From Ophiocordyceps camponoti-saundersi (nom. inval.) (Eukaryota > Ascomycota > Sordariomycetes > Hypocreales > Ophiocordycipitaceae), in the NCBI GenBank assembly GCA_003339415.1, contig PDHQ01000342.1:1-33782 (forward strand): a stretch of 33,782 bases of DNA, written 5' to 3'. Made by a program: the position numbers and the translations under genes. Under the pieces are notes generated by a model that was not told the origin of the DNA, ran no database searches, and saw only the letters and a program-made list of their open reading frames with translations. Shown here piece after piece: positions 21,489 to 33,118 of this stretch (positions are counted from its first letter, which is position 1; each line of letters opens with the position of its first letter).

Positions 21489-24302
21489 TCCGCGGCCGCC
21501 CTTATTTTACTTATAAAAAAGCTAAAAAGCGGGTAACGCTTTTATATTAATTATCGCGCCTTAAATAAAGTAATAAAGTAAGATTATTATCTTTTTTTAT
21601 TTATTAAAGAAACGCTTTATAGCTTTTTAAGTACTTATTAGTTTATAAAACTTAATATTTATATTACTTTCTATAAGCTTTATATTATAAAAGGCGAGGA
21701 ATACCTTATAGCTTTCTATACTTAGTTTAGTTTATTCGAATACTTTATTTACCTTTTTAGCCTTATAAACACGCTTACTATATTTTAGCGTTATATTAAT
21801 ATTATTTTTAATAACTCCTTAAGGGACTTTATTATAATATACTTAAATAATAATTTTATTTATTTAAAAAGTTCCTATTTTAATTATTAGCGTAAAATAT
21901 ATATTATACTCTTATATTTTTATTAAGCTAAGCTTTTTTTTAACTTTAATAAGTATAACTTTATTATTTTTAAAGTTAAATATTTAAAGTTTATTATTTA
22001 TACTAGTAAAAAAATATAGTTAAATTTTATTAAAGTTTTTATAATTTTAAAATAAGAGGCGCTAACTTATATTTAAGGTATATATAGTTTTTTTAAGTTT
22101 ACTAACTTTTATTATAACTTTATACCTTACTTTTTAAATTTTATAGCCCCCTTAGTTAAGCTTATAAAATATAGCGCGCCTTTTTATTAAATTAATAAAT
22201 ATTAGCTTGCTTTTAATATACTTAAGTCCGCGTTTATCTTTACCCTTATCCTTACTTAATAAGATTTAGATTATAATATTATTATTAAAGCTAACTATTC
22301 TAATAAGGTAATTAGTTAGTGCTTTTTTTAATTTAGCTTAAACTATATTTTTTAGCTTATTATATATTATTTTAAGAAACTTTTACTTATAAAATAAAAC
22401 TATATAATTTATAATAAAAAACTTCTCGCTATTATTTTTTACCTTAAAATATAATTTACTAAATTATATAAAGTTACTTAGCTATTCTCTATCCTTATAA
22501 ATTATAAGGCCTTAGAGTATTTTACTATACTTAAAGCTATAATAAAATATTAGGCGTATTAGGCTAAGATACTTACCTTTTTTAATTTCCGCTTTTAGTA
22601 TTATCTTAGCGCGTAAGCGTCGCGGCCTAACGCGCTCTCCTAGTAAAAATAAAATCGCTATAAGATAAAGGAGCGCTTTAGTTAAATTATATAGCTTATA
22701 TCTATCTACTCTTTTAAGTTATAGCTAGTTTAGTTTAGCTTAGTTTTATTTTAATTTCTTATAGCTATATTTTTTATTTAAAACGCCTTAGCCCCTTTTT
22801 ATAATAAGATTTTATAAGACTTTTAGTTAAAGGCTCTTTATACCGATTCCTTTTATTATATATATTACTAAGTAGTTTAGTTAAGCGCTTAAAAGTTTCC
22901 GCTAAAAGCGGGTATTTATAAATAAGTTATAAACTATTTTATTTTTATTTATAAATAGCTATAATTCTAAAGCTATTTTTAAGTTTTTAAATAAAAACTC
23001 CTAATTATTATACTTATTTAATAAACTTATAATTCCCTTATAATAGGATATTTTAATAAAAATATTACTTTTATACTTTTTTAATATAAGTTTTATTAAA
23101 ATAATATATTTATAGATATAGTATATTTTATTTATAATTATTATTATTATAAAAACTACTTTAATTATTAGCGCTATTAAGGGTTATTTTAGCTATTACC
23201 CCCCTTTAAATAGTTTTAGATAACCCTCTTTATAAACTTTATAACTAAGCTACCCGCTACCTTAAAGTCTTAGCCTTATTTCCTAATAGTTATTATAAAA
23301 CGCTTATTAAAATATATCTAGCTTAAAGTTATAATATTTATAAATACTAAGTAATATATTAAGCGCTTTATCTAATATTAATAGTAATTTTATAGCTTTC
23401 TTTATAAGTTAATTTCTAATCGTAGTTTTAATTAAATAAGCTACTTTTAGTTTACTTTTTATTATCTTACTAAAGTTAATAAGCTATTTTCTATAATATA
23501 TTACCCTAAAACTAATAATAATATAAAGCGTATAAACTAAAAAATATAAGCTATTCTCTATTATATAATTTCCTTTTTATAATTTAACTAGCTATACTAT
23601 TTACTTACTTATTAGCTTACTTTAAATAATTAAAACTTATTTATAATAAGTATTAGTCTTAATTACTTATTTTATAGCTTTAATATTATTTTTCTTAACC
23701 GGCTAATAAAGGTAGCTATCCTTATCTTTTCCCTAAAAAGCTAAGCTATAACGTTTACTTATTTCTTTTATAATAACGTTAAACTAATATAAGCTTTTAT
23801 TACTTAAGCTTAATAATAATAGTAAAACTCTTTAAATAAGTCTTACTAACTCGCGGAATAGTTTTAAATTAGTAACTTTATATAGCTTAATTTTACTTCT
23901 ATATAATTTAACTATTTATTTTAAAAGCTTAATTACCTTAAAGGTAAATATAAAATAATAGCTATATTAACGCTATTTACTATTATTCTTAATATATTAC
24001 TTAGTATTTACCTTACCTTTTATATTAACCTTATTAAGTATACTATTAGCGATTTTTTACTATCTTTATTATTTACTAACTCTTAGCTAGATCCCCTCTT
24101 TTATCTTTCTTATAATAACTTAGTTTTTAATAAATATAAAGTTAAGAAAATCCTCGCTATAAAGAATACTAAAAGTTAGCGCTTATAAAGTAAAACGCTT
24201 TATTAACTTATTTTTATAAAATAAAAAAGTTATATTATTTTAACTTAAAAGCCGCTTAATAGCTTTAAATATTATATAATATTAAACTATTTTAAGTTTA
24301 TA
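21489..24302 (+). pseudogene. pol: Element B pol: RT, RNase H, integrase and chromodomain (RIP-degraded)
   Basis: One plus-strand frame (codon start mod 3 = 0) spans all domains. RT: NYRALNKV stands for DYRALNKV (about 21555). FSLFEYFIYLF followed by INT corresponds to FGLFEY...PFGLTNA (about 21730). F-stop-RYIN is near 21783. The active site is YLNN at 21840-21851 in place of YLDD. RNase H end: NYKALEYF at about 22499, followed by the typical N-A-L-S end near 22640. Integrase: FLNRLIKVA at 23691-23717 matches the VDRLTKMA core. Chromodomain, 24135-24300: YKVKKILA, then KSYIILT-stop-KPL, the position of KGY...TWEPL. Stops are at former Gln/Trp codons. Chromodomains target integration to modified histones, typically heterochromatin. 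Confidence 0.9.
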
Positions 24303-25976
24303 TAATAGGATATATATTTTTATAATAGCTCTAAGTAAATATAACTATATATTTATTTAAGCGCTTTTTATAGCTAATTATCTTTTTAAACTAATTTTCC
24401 TTTTTTATTATATAAGTATAATATTACCTTTTTACCTTTTATTTTTTTTTATTTTTTATTTACTTACTCCTTCTCTTTTCTTATATTAGCTTTAAGCTAA
24501 TATTTATTTTCTTTATCTCCTTTTTATAATCTTTTACTATAATTAATTAACTTAAGAAATTATTATAATACTAGCTATAGCTTAGCGCTAATATTAATTT
24601 ATAATAAATATATTTTTAAGCGGGGGAGGGCGTATTTTAAGGTTAGGAGAATATTTAATATAACGCTAATAGCGGGAATCTCGCTTATACCGCTTCCGGG
24701 CCGCGCGCGCCGCGCGCGGGCGCTAATATAAATTTACTTTATTAATATATAATATAAGGGGAGGATAAATAACGCGCGTAAGCACTAAGTAACTAAAAGC
24801 TAAGTAATATATATAAGTTAATAAAGGTAATATATTATATAATAATAAATAAGCTTAATATATTATATAAATTAATTAGCGCTATAATTATTTAATAAAA
24901 AATATTATTCTTTTTTTTATTTTTTTACTTTTACGCGTTAATATTTACTTAGCGGTTTATAATCTAAGTAGCTTATTTATTTTATTATTATTTAAGAATT
25001 TATCGCTATTATTCCTCTTATTATTAAAAAAACGCTTTATATTATAAGGCGAAAAAGTTAAAGCTAGTAATAAGAGCGTTTTATTATTATTATTATTACT
25101 ATTAGTATTATATTATTACTAAAAATATACTATAAGTTAGGGTATATAAGGCGGGTATAGTAATTATATTATTAATAATAAGGATAAGCGCGAAGGACTA
25201 TTATTACTTAAGCGTAAAAGGGGCGTGAAGGTTAGTTACTAAGCGCGGTATAATATAAATAATAGCTAATATAATTTATAAGTAATTAATATAAGTAAAA
25301 AACTCTAATATAAGCTAGGCGCGCTAGCTAAGGATTTTTTTAATATAAAAGCGAGTAGGTAAAATAATAGCTTATCTTTCCTTAACTATTATCTATAAAT
25401 CGCAGATAGCTTATTATAAGTATATATTTATTATAAAAAAGTACTTTTCCTAAAAGTATTATTTTTACCGCTACTTATACGCCTTATAAGCCGCCTTATA
25501 ACTGCGTTAGTAATTAATATTATAGCTATTATAAAAGTTTTAAATATAGAGAGTATATAAATATTCTACTTTTTATAATATAATAATACTTTTATTATTT
25601 AAATTCTCTTTTATAGCGTATTTACTTATCGCGCGAGATAATAACTATAGCTAATTAGATAATATATTAAAGTAATAAGATAATCACTTAATAGATATAA
25701 AAAGCTTAAAAAATAATAATAATAGAAAAACGAATAGCTATAAAGAGCTTAGAAAATAATAATAATAGAAAAAAAAATTATAAGAATATAGTAATAGAAT
25801 AATAAAATATAAAGCTTAGAGAAAAATTTACTTAGTAAGATAAAAATAATATAACTAGCTTAAGGAGAAAAAGAAAAAAAAAGGAAAAAAATTTTTCTAT
25901 ATAAGGGGTATTTTAACTTATACCTTTTATATATATATATTATAGCTAGAAATACTTTTTTTTTAGAGCGGCGGGG
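24303..25976 (+). other. Element B 3' region after the chromodomain
   Basis: 1.7 kb with no recognisable coding domain. It contains a CpG-dense palindrome-like block at 24697-24722, GC-retaining patches at 25050-25340, and ends in a purine tract AGAGCGGCGGGG (25965-25976) that is the likely polypurine tract. AT content is otherwise very high. Another nested fragment here cannot be excluded, but I found no boundary. Confidence 0.55.
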
Positions 25977-26225
25977 TATATATAGGATTCGGGCTACGCT
26001 TAAATAGCTAAGTTATATAAAGGTACTTAGTTAAGTTCGTATATATAACGGGCGTAGGGTATATATAAGTATATACGATTAGTTAGCGCCGCGCGCGGGA
26101 TAGGCGCGGGCTATATACGGACTATAACCCTAAGTATATATACTATATATACCTTAAAACCTCTTAAGTTATTTTATATTAATAGAGTTAGCTTTTTATA
26201 AATATTAAGGAGTATAGGACCTTTA
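25977..26225 (+). repeat. Element B right LTR
   Basis: 249 bp, uninterrupted. It starts TATATATAGG and ends GGACCTTTA, followed by the TACTT duplication (26226-26230). ACTATATATACC at about 26147 could be a TATA element about 20 bp upstream of the proposed RNA start at 26166. Confidence 0.93.
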
Positions 26226-26432
26226 TACTTTAGAGGAAATATTAGCTTTTTAATTATTAATTATTACTTATTTTATTAAATATATAAAGTATTAGGTATA
26301 AGTAAAGTTTAACTTAAAGTTAATATAATACTTAAAGAAAGGGTTTTACTTTAAGTTTTTTAATTTTTCCCCCTTTTAAAATTTATATAAGATAGTTTTA
26401 AGCTATATAAAATATATTAATATATTAATATT
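26226..26432 (-). mobile_element. D2, fragment 3 of the minus-strand family-D element
   Basis: Directly after element B the sequence resumes the reverse-complement match to the complete D element at about 30430 down to 30215. Landmarks are ATTAGGTATAAG near 26294 and GATAGTTTTAAGCTATATAA near 26391. It is then cut by element C. Its last five bases ATATT (26428-26432) form the left TSD of C. Confidence 0.82.
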
Positions 26433-26938
26433 TATTAAAATATATATATCGCTAGCTACTTAAGAATATAATATATATTAAATATATATAGTATATATTG
26501 TAAAGATTACTATTTCTATATAAATAAAGTAAAAGGCTAAGGATACGTATAAAGAAAAGTTAAACTTGAGATAATACCTATCTAAGATTAGCGTAATCTT
26601 AATATAACGCGCGATATTAATATAATAAGGATCTTTAAGTAATAAGGAGTATAGCTAGGATATATATATAATATATTAATCTTTCTATATATTTTTTAAG
26701 AAAGTAATTATAAATAAAGTTATTAAGATTAATTATTTATAACTTAATTAGCTAAAATAAATAAGATAAAAGATAGATTATTTTTTTAGCTATATAATCT
26801 AAATAAGTTACTTAAACTTTATTATTTAAGTTAATATATATATATAAAGCTTTTTATAATACTTAGTTTAATTATTATATTAAGAATAAAATATAATATT
26901 AGCTTTTTATTTAGCTTAAGAAAGATACTTAACTAATA
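26433..26938 (+). repeat. Element C left LTR
   Basis: 506 bp, matching 33119-33627 throughout. Shared landmarks are CTAGCTACTTA near the start, TCTTAATATAACGCG in the middle, and AGATACTTAACTAATA at the end. Confidence 0.88.
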
Positions 26939-28351
26939 TTAATTAGTATAATAAGGCTAAGTTATTTTATATAATTTTCCCTTCTTACTTATAATTTAGT
27001 TAAAAATAAAAAAGTAATTTAAATAATAGAAAATTATTAAAATACTAATATATATAAAAGCTATAATTACTATCTTAATAAATTATTTATATATTTTAAC
27101 TAATATTTAATTAATATTTAATAATTTAAATATTTTAATACTTAATAATAACTTATTATAAGTTAATATTATCTATTTTTTATTCTTTTTTTCGGATTTA
27201 GTTTATAGTTTATAAAACCTTACTTTAATTTTAACTTAAAGTTTTATTAATCTTAAATTAATCTTAGTAAATATTTAATATATTTAATTTATATTATTTT
27301 ATAAAAGTTAGGAAAGAAGTCTCTTATAAGTAAATTAATTTAGTAAAATATAAAAAATAAAAGTAAAAAAAGGAAAAATTAAAATAATAAAAATAAAAAA
27401 GAAGTTTTTAAAATAAGAGTCCTTTACCCTTACTCCTTATATAAGCGTTTAGGCGGACGCGCTACTTAATAAGCTTTAAGCGCTATATAAGTAATATTAT
27501 TATATTAGCGAAGTTAGTTAAATATTAGCTTAAACTTAAATAAAGATTAAATTATTATAAAACTTATTTTAGCGCGCGAATCTTTATATAGCGGCGTTTT
27601 ATTACTAATAAAGATAGCTAAAGCTTAAGCTAAAATTATTACTATTAATATAATTTATTAATTTAATATTAGTTTATATTATAATAAGAAATAAATTAAA
27701 TATATATTATTATATTAGATATTTTTCTTTATATAAAAATAATAAGCTATTATTATCTAAAATAATTACTCTTAACAAGCGTTTATTTTTAGCTTTTACT
27801 TACTTATATAGCTAATATAATTTTAATATAAGAGGATTTTCTTTAATATCGCCGCGCTTAATATTCGCGCGCTATACTTAAGATAATAATATAAGCGGCG
27901 GCGGGAATATAAAGAGATCGTAGTCCTTAAGTTATATATAATAAGATATAATTAGCGTTAATATAATCGCTAAAAGCGGAGTCTTAGCGTATATATAAAA
28001 AGCTATTACTAAAGTAATATTCGGAGCGCGGGTAATTATAAGAGCTAGTAACAGGTATATATACTAAAAAAAGGCTAAGTTTAAAAATATATTAATATTT
28101 AATATAATTTCGATTTAAAGTAAATTTAAAGCTAAGTTTTAATTAATATACTTTCTATATAATAGCGGATTATTTTAATAAGTATATTATTATTATTAAT
28201 ATTACCCTCTAACTTAAGGCTTAAGATAATAATATAATAATTATATAATAAAGTAAATATCTAATATTAAAATATATATATATAATCTTAACTTAATATT
28301 AGTATAAAATTTTATAATACCTAACTTAAATTTAACTTAAATTTACTTTTA

Positions 28352-28391
<40 letters not shown>

Positions 28392-29300
28392 GAAAAGAAA
28401 AAGAAAGGAATAAAAAGCTTAAGCGTAAGGTAATTTATAAGTTAAGTTACTAACTTATTAATTTACCCTTTTATACTTATAATATATACCCCTTTTTGTT
28501 ATAATAAAGCTAAGTATATATTTATATAATTTAAATATACTAATATATAGTAACGCGGTATATATTAATAGCTTATTATAATTAAGGTAAATATAATATA
28601 TACCTCTTAATTATTAAAGCCCCTTTTTTTCCCGTTTATTTTTTTTTCTCTTTTCTCTTTTTATATTTATTTTTTAGTTTTTATCTTTTTTTCGCAAACT
28701 CTTAAGCTAAAAGCTTATTTAAAATATCGCTTTATTTTTTAATATATTAAATATATTCGTTTATATTCTTTTAATTTATTAACTAGAAAAGAAAAAGTTA
28801 TTAAAAGATAGCTATATTTTAAAGTAGCGGCGTTAAGAGAATTTTAACGCTTTAAGGTATAGCTATGAAAATAATAATAAATAGTGAGTTTAAGAATATT
28901 ATAATATAGGAATAGGTAATATTATAGGAAAAAAATAACCCTTACTAGCTATAAAAGTTTACCGGTTAATAAGGGAGATTCCCCCTTATAATAGCTAGTA
29001 TTTACTAAGGGCTTTTAAAATAAAGCGCCCTAGTAATATCCTTATAGCTAGCTTATAATATATTTAAAAGAGTTAACTATTAGTTTTAAGATTTAAAAGC
29101 TACTAATCTCTAAAACTAGTATATAAGCTTAGATATCTTATTATAATATTAAGCTATATATTTAAGTAATATATATAACGTTAAGCTTACTATTTATAGC
29201 TTTTATTTACTTTTTAATAATAAAAGGTAGCGTAAAAATTAATAAAATAATAATTAAATATTAATATAATATTAACCTAAACTTATTAATAAATTAATAA
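26939..29300. other. Element C internal region, no recognised coding
   Basis: Very AT-rich. GC-retaining islands lie at 27440-27600 and 27850-28060. A (TAA)n microsatellite lies at 28359-28391. A purine motif AACTAGAAAAGAAAAAGTTATTA at 28781-28803 closely repeats the sequence just before the right LTR (33097-33118). No frame with unusually low stop density was noticed on either strand, though I did not test every frame. Confidence 0.5.
28359..28391. repeat. (TAA)n microsatellite
   Basis: About eleven uninterrupted AAT/TAA trinucleotides inside element C. It could be slippage or the tail of a lost LINE insertion. No flanking LINE sequence is recognisable. Confidence 0.85.
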
Positions 29301-29305
29301 GGAAA
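29301..29305. repeat. Probable target-site duplication (left) of the complete D element
   Basis: GGAAA here versus AGAAA at 32971-32975. Four of five match, and the difference is a G/A transition. Confidence 0.6.
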
Positions 29306-29515
29306 TATAAAAGATTAGTTTATAACTAATCGTAGCTAGATAGGGGGGTTTATAGCAGATATATTTAAGTCTTCCTAATAGCGCTTAGTTATCGCGCGGG
29401 GTATATAGCTAGCTTAGGAGGGGGGCTTCTCTCCCTTTTTTTTCCTCTTCTTAATAGCTTTAATTATAACTCTACCTTAGCTTACTTCTATAATCGCTAT
29501 AATAAGACCTTTATA
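29306..29515 (+). repeat. Family D left LTR
   Basis: 210 bp, the same length as 32761-32970 and 561-770. It starts TATAAAAGATTAG with a short internal palindrome (GATTAG...CTAATC), contains GGGGTATATAGCTAGC, and ends AGACCTTTATA. The proposed R start AGCTTTAATTA is at 29456-29466, 60 nt from the end. Confidence 0.92.
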
Positions 29516-29516
29516 T

Positions 29517-29527
29517 TAGTTAAAGCT
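29517..29527 (+). promoter_or_regulatory. Primer-binding site candidate, self-complementary to the D LTR
   Basis: TAGTTAAAGCT, one base after the LTR, pairs over 11 positions with AGCTTTAATTA at 29456-29466 if one G-U wobble is allowed. In the foldback copy the same site reads TAATTAAAGCT and pairs perfectly. Confidence 0.6.
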
Positions 29528-32500
29528 CCTCTTACCGCTAACTAAATATAAAAGTAAAATCTTAGTATAAAACGCTATTAAATTTTACTTATATTAAAGC
29601 TACTTTTAGCTTATTCTAGCTTTAATTCTTAGCTAGCCGCTATATATATTAAATTTATAATCGATAAAGCTACGATTAGGGAGCTTAAATCTTAGTTTTA
29701 TTTTATCTTTTTATATCTTAGCACCTTTTAGTAAATATTCTTTTTATATATTATTATAGCTATAGATTTTTCTTATTAGCTTAAAGCTTTTTTAATATAT
29801 ATCTCTAAACTTCTTAAAAAGAGTTATAAGGAGCGCTAAGTAGGTTTTTCCCTAATTAAAATATATTAGGGGCTATTAAAGCCTCTTAGAGAATATATTA
29901 TAAAATAAGAATATACCCCTTTTAAGGCTAAACTATTATATTAGTCTAACTACGCTAAGATTATTCTACTCTTATCCGGGCTATATAAAAAGCCGTAAGA
30001 GCGCTTAGATTATAAGAACTAGCTTTTAATATATATAGCCTTCGCTAGCTTTCTCTAAGGCTTTAATAAAATATTTAGTTCTAAGAATATTCCTAATATA
30101 CTAGTTAATTTACCGCCCCCCCTTATAGCTAACCTAATAAATATTATATTTATAATTTCTCGCCCTTTAAGCGCTATTAAGCGATAATATTACTATTATT
30201 ATAATTATAATAATAATAATAAATTATATACTAATATACTTTATATAGCTTAAAACTATTTTATATATATTTTAGGAGGGGGAAAAACCGGAGAACTTAG
30301 AGTAAAACCCTCCTCTTAAGTATTACCTTAGCTTTAAGTTAGACCCCGCTTATACCTAATACTTTATATTTCTAATAAATTAAGTATTAACTAATAATTT
30401 AAAAGCTTATATTTCCCCTAAAGCGGACTTTATAATAATAAGAATATATATAGACTAAGTTTAGTATAGAGTTTATATAGCTTATTTATACTCTTAGCTA
30501 TTATCATTACTATAAATTAAATTCTTATATTTAATTAGGGCGGCCTTAATAATTTAATCTATTAAGGCCTTATTAGTATAGCTTAAGAATATATAAAAGT
30601 TCTACTATCTTATAATAAACCTTATAATAGCTAATTTTAAAAAATAGCTAGATTATTATAATAAAGCCGCGGATAAGTATAGAGTTAAAGTTAGAGAAAA
30701 AAGTATTATTATATTCGCTTTTTAGCGTTTCCGCCTTAGCTATTATTAGTTTTCGGTTAGCGCTAGAGGAGAAAAAAAAGGGTAATATATATAAAATTTT
30801 AGTTTATAAACTTTTAAAGTTAGGTAATATATATATCCTTCGCCTAGTCCTATATTACTTTTATCTTAAGGTAAAGTTAACTTTACCTAAAGTAAAATTT
30901 TTAATAAAAAAGGTAATAATATAGTATTTTCCTATAAGCTATAAGGTAAGTAAACTTACTTTTTATATATAAAGCGGTAAAATACTTATTATATTATAGC
31001 TTTATTATATAATATTTAGCGATATATTTAAGTTTATAATATTTAAAATATTATTAAGGTTAGATTTTTAGCGCGTATAGTTTAGCGTTAAAAATCTTTA
31101 CTTATATTATTATACCTTTATTATAAATCTAATTTATATTCGCTATACTATTAATAATAATTATTAAAAAGCTTTGCTAAATTTTAAAATAATATCTTTT
31201 TATATATAATTATATTATTAAAACTTTATTCGATAATTTAATCTTTTTATAAAAAGCTTTCTTACCGCCTTATTATAAGGCTTACGCTAATATTTTTTTA
31301 TAATAAAAGTATAACCTCTACTAGTTAGGTATACCTTTTCTCCGAAACCGGTATAAAGCTATTTTAAATTAGACCGAAGCTTATAAATAATATCCTAGAA
31401 TATTATTATAATATCGCTACTAAGTAATTTTCTTATTATAAAAGCTTAGTCTTACCCGCGGAGTTTATAGTTAATATTTATTATAATTATTTTAAGGCTT
31501 TAAATTTAAAGCGGAGTAATTATAAAGTTAGAATAAATTATAAACTATCGCTTATATTATTTAGAAACTTACTTTTTAATAATCTTCTCCTACGCTTTAG
31601 CTATAATTATAGCTTATATTAAAGGAGTTCCGCTCCCTTTAAAGCTTTAAAAAAGAAAGAAAACCGCGGCTATAATAGCTAAGGAGATATTACTAACTAA
31701 TAAAGTTAAAATAAAGGGGGCACCTCCTTAAACCTTTTTAAACTTTATTACTTATTTAATAATTACTTATATAAAGATAAAAATATCTCTTAAAATAATC
31801 TTATTAATATTTACCTTAGCTTTTAATAAGGTAATAAATATAATAAACTTTTAAGTTTAAGATTATTATAATTCGGAGTAAAGCTATATTTTAGGTAAAA
31901 AATTTTCGTAATTATAATTAACTTATATAGCGTTACCCTCTCTTTTAAAGTCGCTCTAAGCATAGCTAGCTATTACTATAAGGTAATAAAGGGAGCGGAG
32001 TTTATTTATAATATAAGAATAAGAAGTTTATATCCGCGTTACTATAAGCGCGGAATTTATAAAATATATAAAAGTTACTATTATTATAATTAAATTAGTT
32101 ATTTTAAGTATAATTATCCGAAGCTTTATAAATAGATAAGAGTATTAAGGTTAGGGCTTAAAATATATAAAGCGGGGAAGTTAAGTATAAATTTAAAGAG
32201 TTTTAATTAAGGGGATAATAAGTAAGGAGGGATATATATATACTAGATATTATAGCTTAGGTAATTTTTAACCTTATTATAATACTTTATATAAAAATAG
32301 TCCGCGCGCGGCTTAAGTATATAGATTTATTAATAGGTATATATTATAATTATATTACGCCCTAGCTTATAAACTAACGCTAATAGTATATAGTAATAAG
32401 TATTTAGCTAGCTTTATTATTTATTATAATTAAGGTATTTTTTAAGCTTCCTATAACTAGTATAATATTACTTAGTTTAATATATTAGCTATATAAGTAA

Positions 32501-32734
32501 GTTTTTTACTATTAGTATACGAGTTTATCTTTCCTTACCTTAAGCGGTATTATAATTCTAAGCTTATTAGAATCTTTTTTATAAGAATTAGAGTTTAATT
32601 CCTTAAGCTATAAGGGAGCTTTTCTGCCTTTTTATCCTTATTTTTATAAAGGCTATTAGGCTATTAGCTAGAGACTATATAGAGTATCTAACTAGCGTAA
32701 TAATATATAACTTTTCTATCCTACGCTCTTATTT
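29528..32734 (+). pseudogene. Family D internal region with degenerate, unrecognised coding
   Basis: Plus-strand frames with moderate stop density occur at about 29640-30310 and 31260-31660, with TAA/TAG stops. The first ends in a Gly-rich stretch (GGGKTGE, about 30278-30298) that looks like a P-loop by eye but is probably chance. I could not recognise gag, protease, RT or integrase. This region matches D2 along about 30185-32003, so it belongs to the repeat family and is not a unique host gene. Confidence 0.4.
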
Positions 32735-32757
32735 CCTCGGCCGGCCCGAGGAGGGGG
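32735..32757 (+). promoter_or_regulatory. GC hairpin and polypurine tract of family D
   Basis: CCTCGG (32735-32740) and CCGAGG (32746-32751) form a 6-bp stem with loop CCGGC. The purine run GAGGAGGGGG overlaps its 3' arm and ends three bases before the right LTR. It would prime plus-strand synthesis. The GC-rich hairpin stands out in AT-rich surroundings. Confidence 0.6.
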
Positions 32758-32760
32758 CTA

Positions 32761-32970
32761 TATAAGGGATTAGTTTATAACTAATTATAGCTAGATAAGG
32801 GGGTTTATAGCGGATATATTTAGGTTTTCTTAATAGCGCTTAGTTATTACGCGGGGTATATAGTTAGCTTAGGAGGAGGGCTTTTCTCCCCTCTCCTTCC
32901 TCTTTTCGATAGCTTTAATTATAACTCTACTTTAGCTTATTTTTATAGTTACTATAGTAAGACTTTTATA
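32761..32970 (+). repeat. Family D right LTR
   Basis: 210 bp, starting TATAAGGGATTAG and ending AGACTTTTATA. It is more degraded than the foldback LTR (ATATATT for ATATGTT near 32815; the CTGCAG near the end is lost). Confidence 0.92.
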
Positions 32971-32975
32971 AGAAA

Positions 32976-33118
32976 AAGTATTTACTAAAACTTATTTATA
33001 AAAGTGTTTAAAAATAAAGGAATAATTTAATTTATAATAGTTATTAAAAAACCTAATTATACTCCTTATTACTTATATAATAAATATATATTCTTAACTA
33101 GAAAAGAAAAGTTATTAA
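32976..33118. other. Element C internal remnant between D and the right LTR
   Basis: 143 bp of element C after the D insertion, ending in the purine-rich motif at 33097-33118 that likely includes the polypurine tract. Confidence 0.6.

Larger units (their letters stand above)
2013..26225 (+). mobile_element. Element B: Ty3/gypsy chromodomain LTR retrotransposon, split by element A
   Basis: B comprises 2013-2140 plus 19440-26225, 6,914 bp net once the 17,294-bp element A and its 5-bp duplication are removed. Both LTRs are 249 bp and the TSD is TACTT (2008-2012 and 26226-26230). The LTR ends read TA...TA, as expected for TG...CA after RIP. The internal order on the plus strand is gag-like region, RT, RNase H, integrase, chromodomain, then a long 3' region. 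A purine tract (AGAGCGGCGGGG, 25965-25976) directly precedes the right LTR. Chromodomain and possible self-priming place it near the Tf1/sushi chromoviruses. It is dead: many stops, and the RT active site YLDD reads YLNN. Confidence 0.93.
29306..32970 (+). mobile_element. Complete family-D LTR element (3,665 bp), nested in element C
   Basis: Two direct 210-bp LTRs (29306-29515 and 32761-32970) surround 3,245 bp. A purine tract (32747-32757) precedes the right LTR, and an 11-nt primer-site candidate TAGTTAAAGCT (29517-29527) lies one base past the left LTR. The internal sequence is too short for a standard gypsy gag-pol and shows no RT, RNase H or integrase motif, so it is likely non-autonomous and moved by another element's enzymes. 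A second copy in opposite orientation (D2) and the foldback (561-932) show the family was active here repeatedly. Confidence 0.88.

Noticed and set aside
28359..28391. (TAA)n as the tail of a second LINE
   Set aside because: No LINE coding or target-site duplication could be found upstream. A simple microsatellite is the safer call.
30278..30298. P-loop (GGGKTGE) in the family D internal region
   Set aside because: A single short match in a degraded frame, without Walker B or other helicase/ATPase motifs.
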